Source: an uncultured Pseudomonadota bacterium (GTDB taxonomy: Bacteria; Pseudomonadota; Gammaproteobacteria; Methylococcales; Methylomonadaceae). Taken from it: DNA of 6,120 bases. The notes beneath the pieces are model-generated. The model made no database searches. It saw only the letters and a program-made list of their open reading frames with translations, and was not told where the DNA came from. The stretch is taken from NCBI GenBank assembly GCA_903931355.1, contig CAIZCB010000200.1:1-6120 (forward strand), given 5' to 3'. This document shows positions 6,089 through 6,120 of the stretch, piece after piece; the stretch's first letter is position 1; every line of letters starts with the position of its first letter. Position numbers and translations under genes: made by a program.

Positions 6089-6120
6089 CTAGTCTCGTTT
6101 TATGAAAACTCATTCATACG

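Noticed and set aside
6102..6120. ATG beginning a possible next gene (MKTHSY...) at the right edge
   Set aside because: Only six codons are visible, there is no ribosome site upstream, and it sits in a small GTTTT/AAAAC inverted repeat. It cannot be supported.

Overview
The window looks like ordinary chromosomal DNA from a proteobacterium, most likely a gammaproteobacterium. The evidence is a biosynthetic-type SpeA, compact gene spacing, Shine-Dalgarno-led starts and moderate base composition (mid-40s % GC by eye). I cannot name a genus. An environmental or methylotrophic gammaproteobacterium is only a guess. No transposase, integrase, CRISPR array, tRNA or rRNA is visible.

Layout: (1) Positions 2-97 hold the Ala/Pro/Ser/Lys-rich C-terminal tail of a plus-strand gene that begins outside the window. 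A strong hairpin follows at 107-137. (2) Positions 199-4241 hold a tight minus-strand gene run, transcribed in the order speA (biosynthetic arginine decarboxylase), a 3-hydroxyisobutyrate-dehydrogenase-family reductase, then ugd (UDP-glucose 6-dehydrogenase). The first junction has a 3-nt gap and the second a 4-nt ATGA overlap, so this is almost certainly one operon with translational coupling. (3) Positions 4242-4301 are a 60-bp divergent promoter region with candidate -10 boxes overlapping on opposite strands. (4) Positions 4302-5150 hold speE (polyamine aminopropyltransferase) on the plus strand, followed by a hairpin. (5) Positions 5151-5331 are a 181-bp intergenic region with several small inverted repeats. 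(6) Positions 5332-6033 encode an exported SIMPL-domain (DUF541) protein, followed by a terminator-like hairpin at 6041-6088.

How the genes work together: SpeA makes agmatine from arginine, and SpeE adds an aminopropyl group to a diamine acceptor, normally putrescine. The divergent pair therefore forms part of a polyamine pathway. The agmatine-to-putrescine enzymes and SpeD are not in the window. Ugd makes UDP-glucuronate for surface polysaccharide or lipid A modification. The reductase between them probably acts on a small semialdehyde or glyoxylate-type substrate. Why these are co-transcribed with speA is not obvious.

I found no clearly new system. The items most worth a second look are the unusual substitutions around the SpeE active site, the mixed polyamine/nucleotide-sugar operon, the overlapping divergent promoter with an uncertain speA start, and the hairpin-rich leader before the SIMPL gene.
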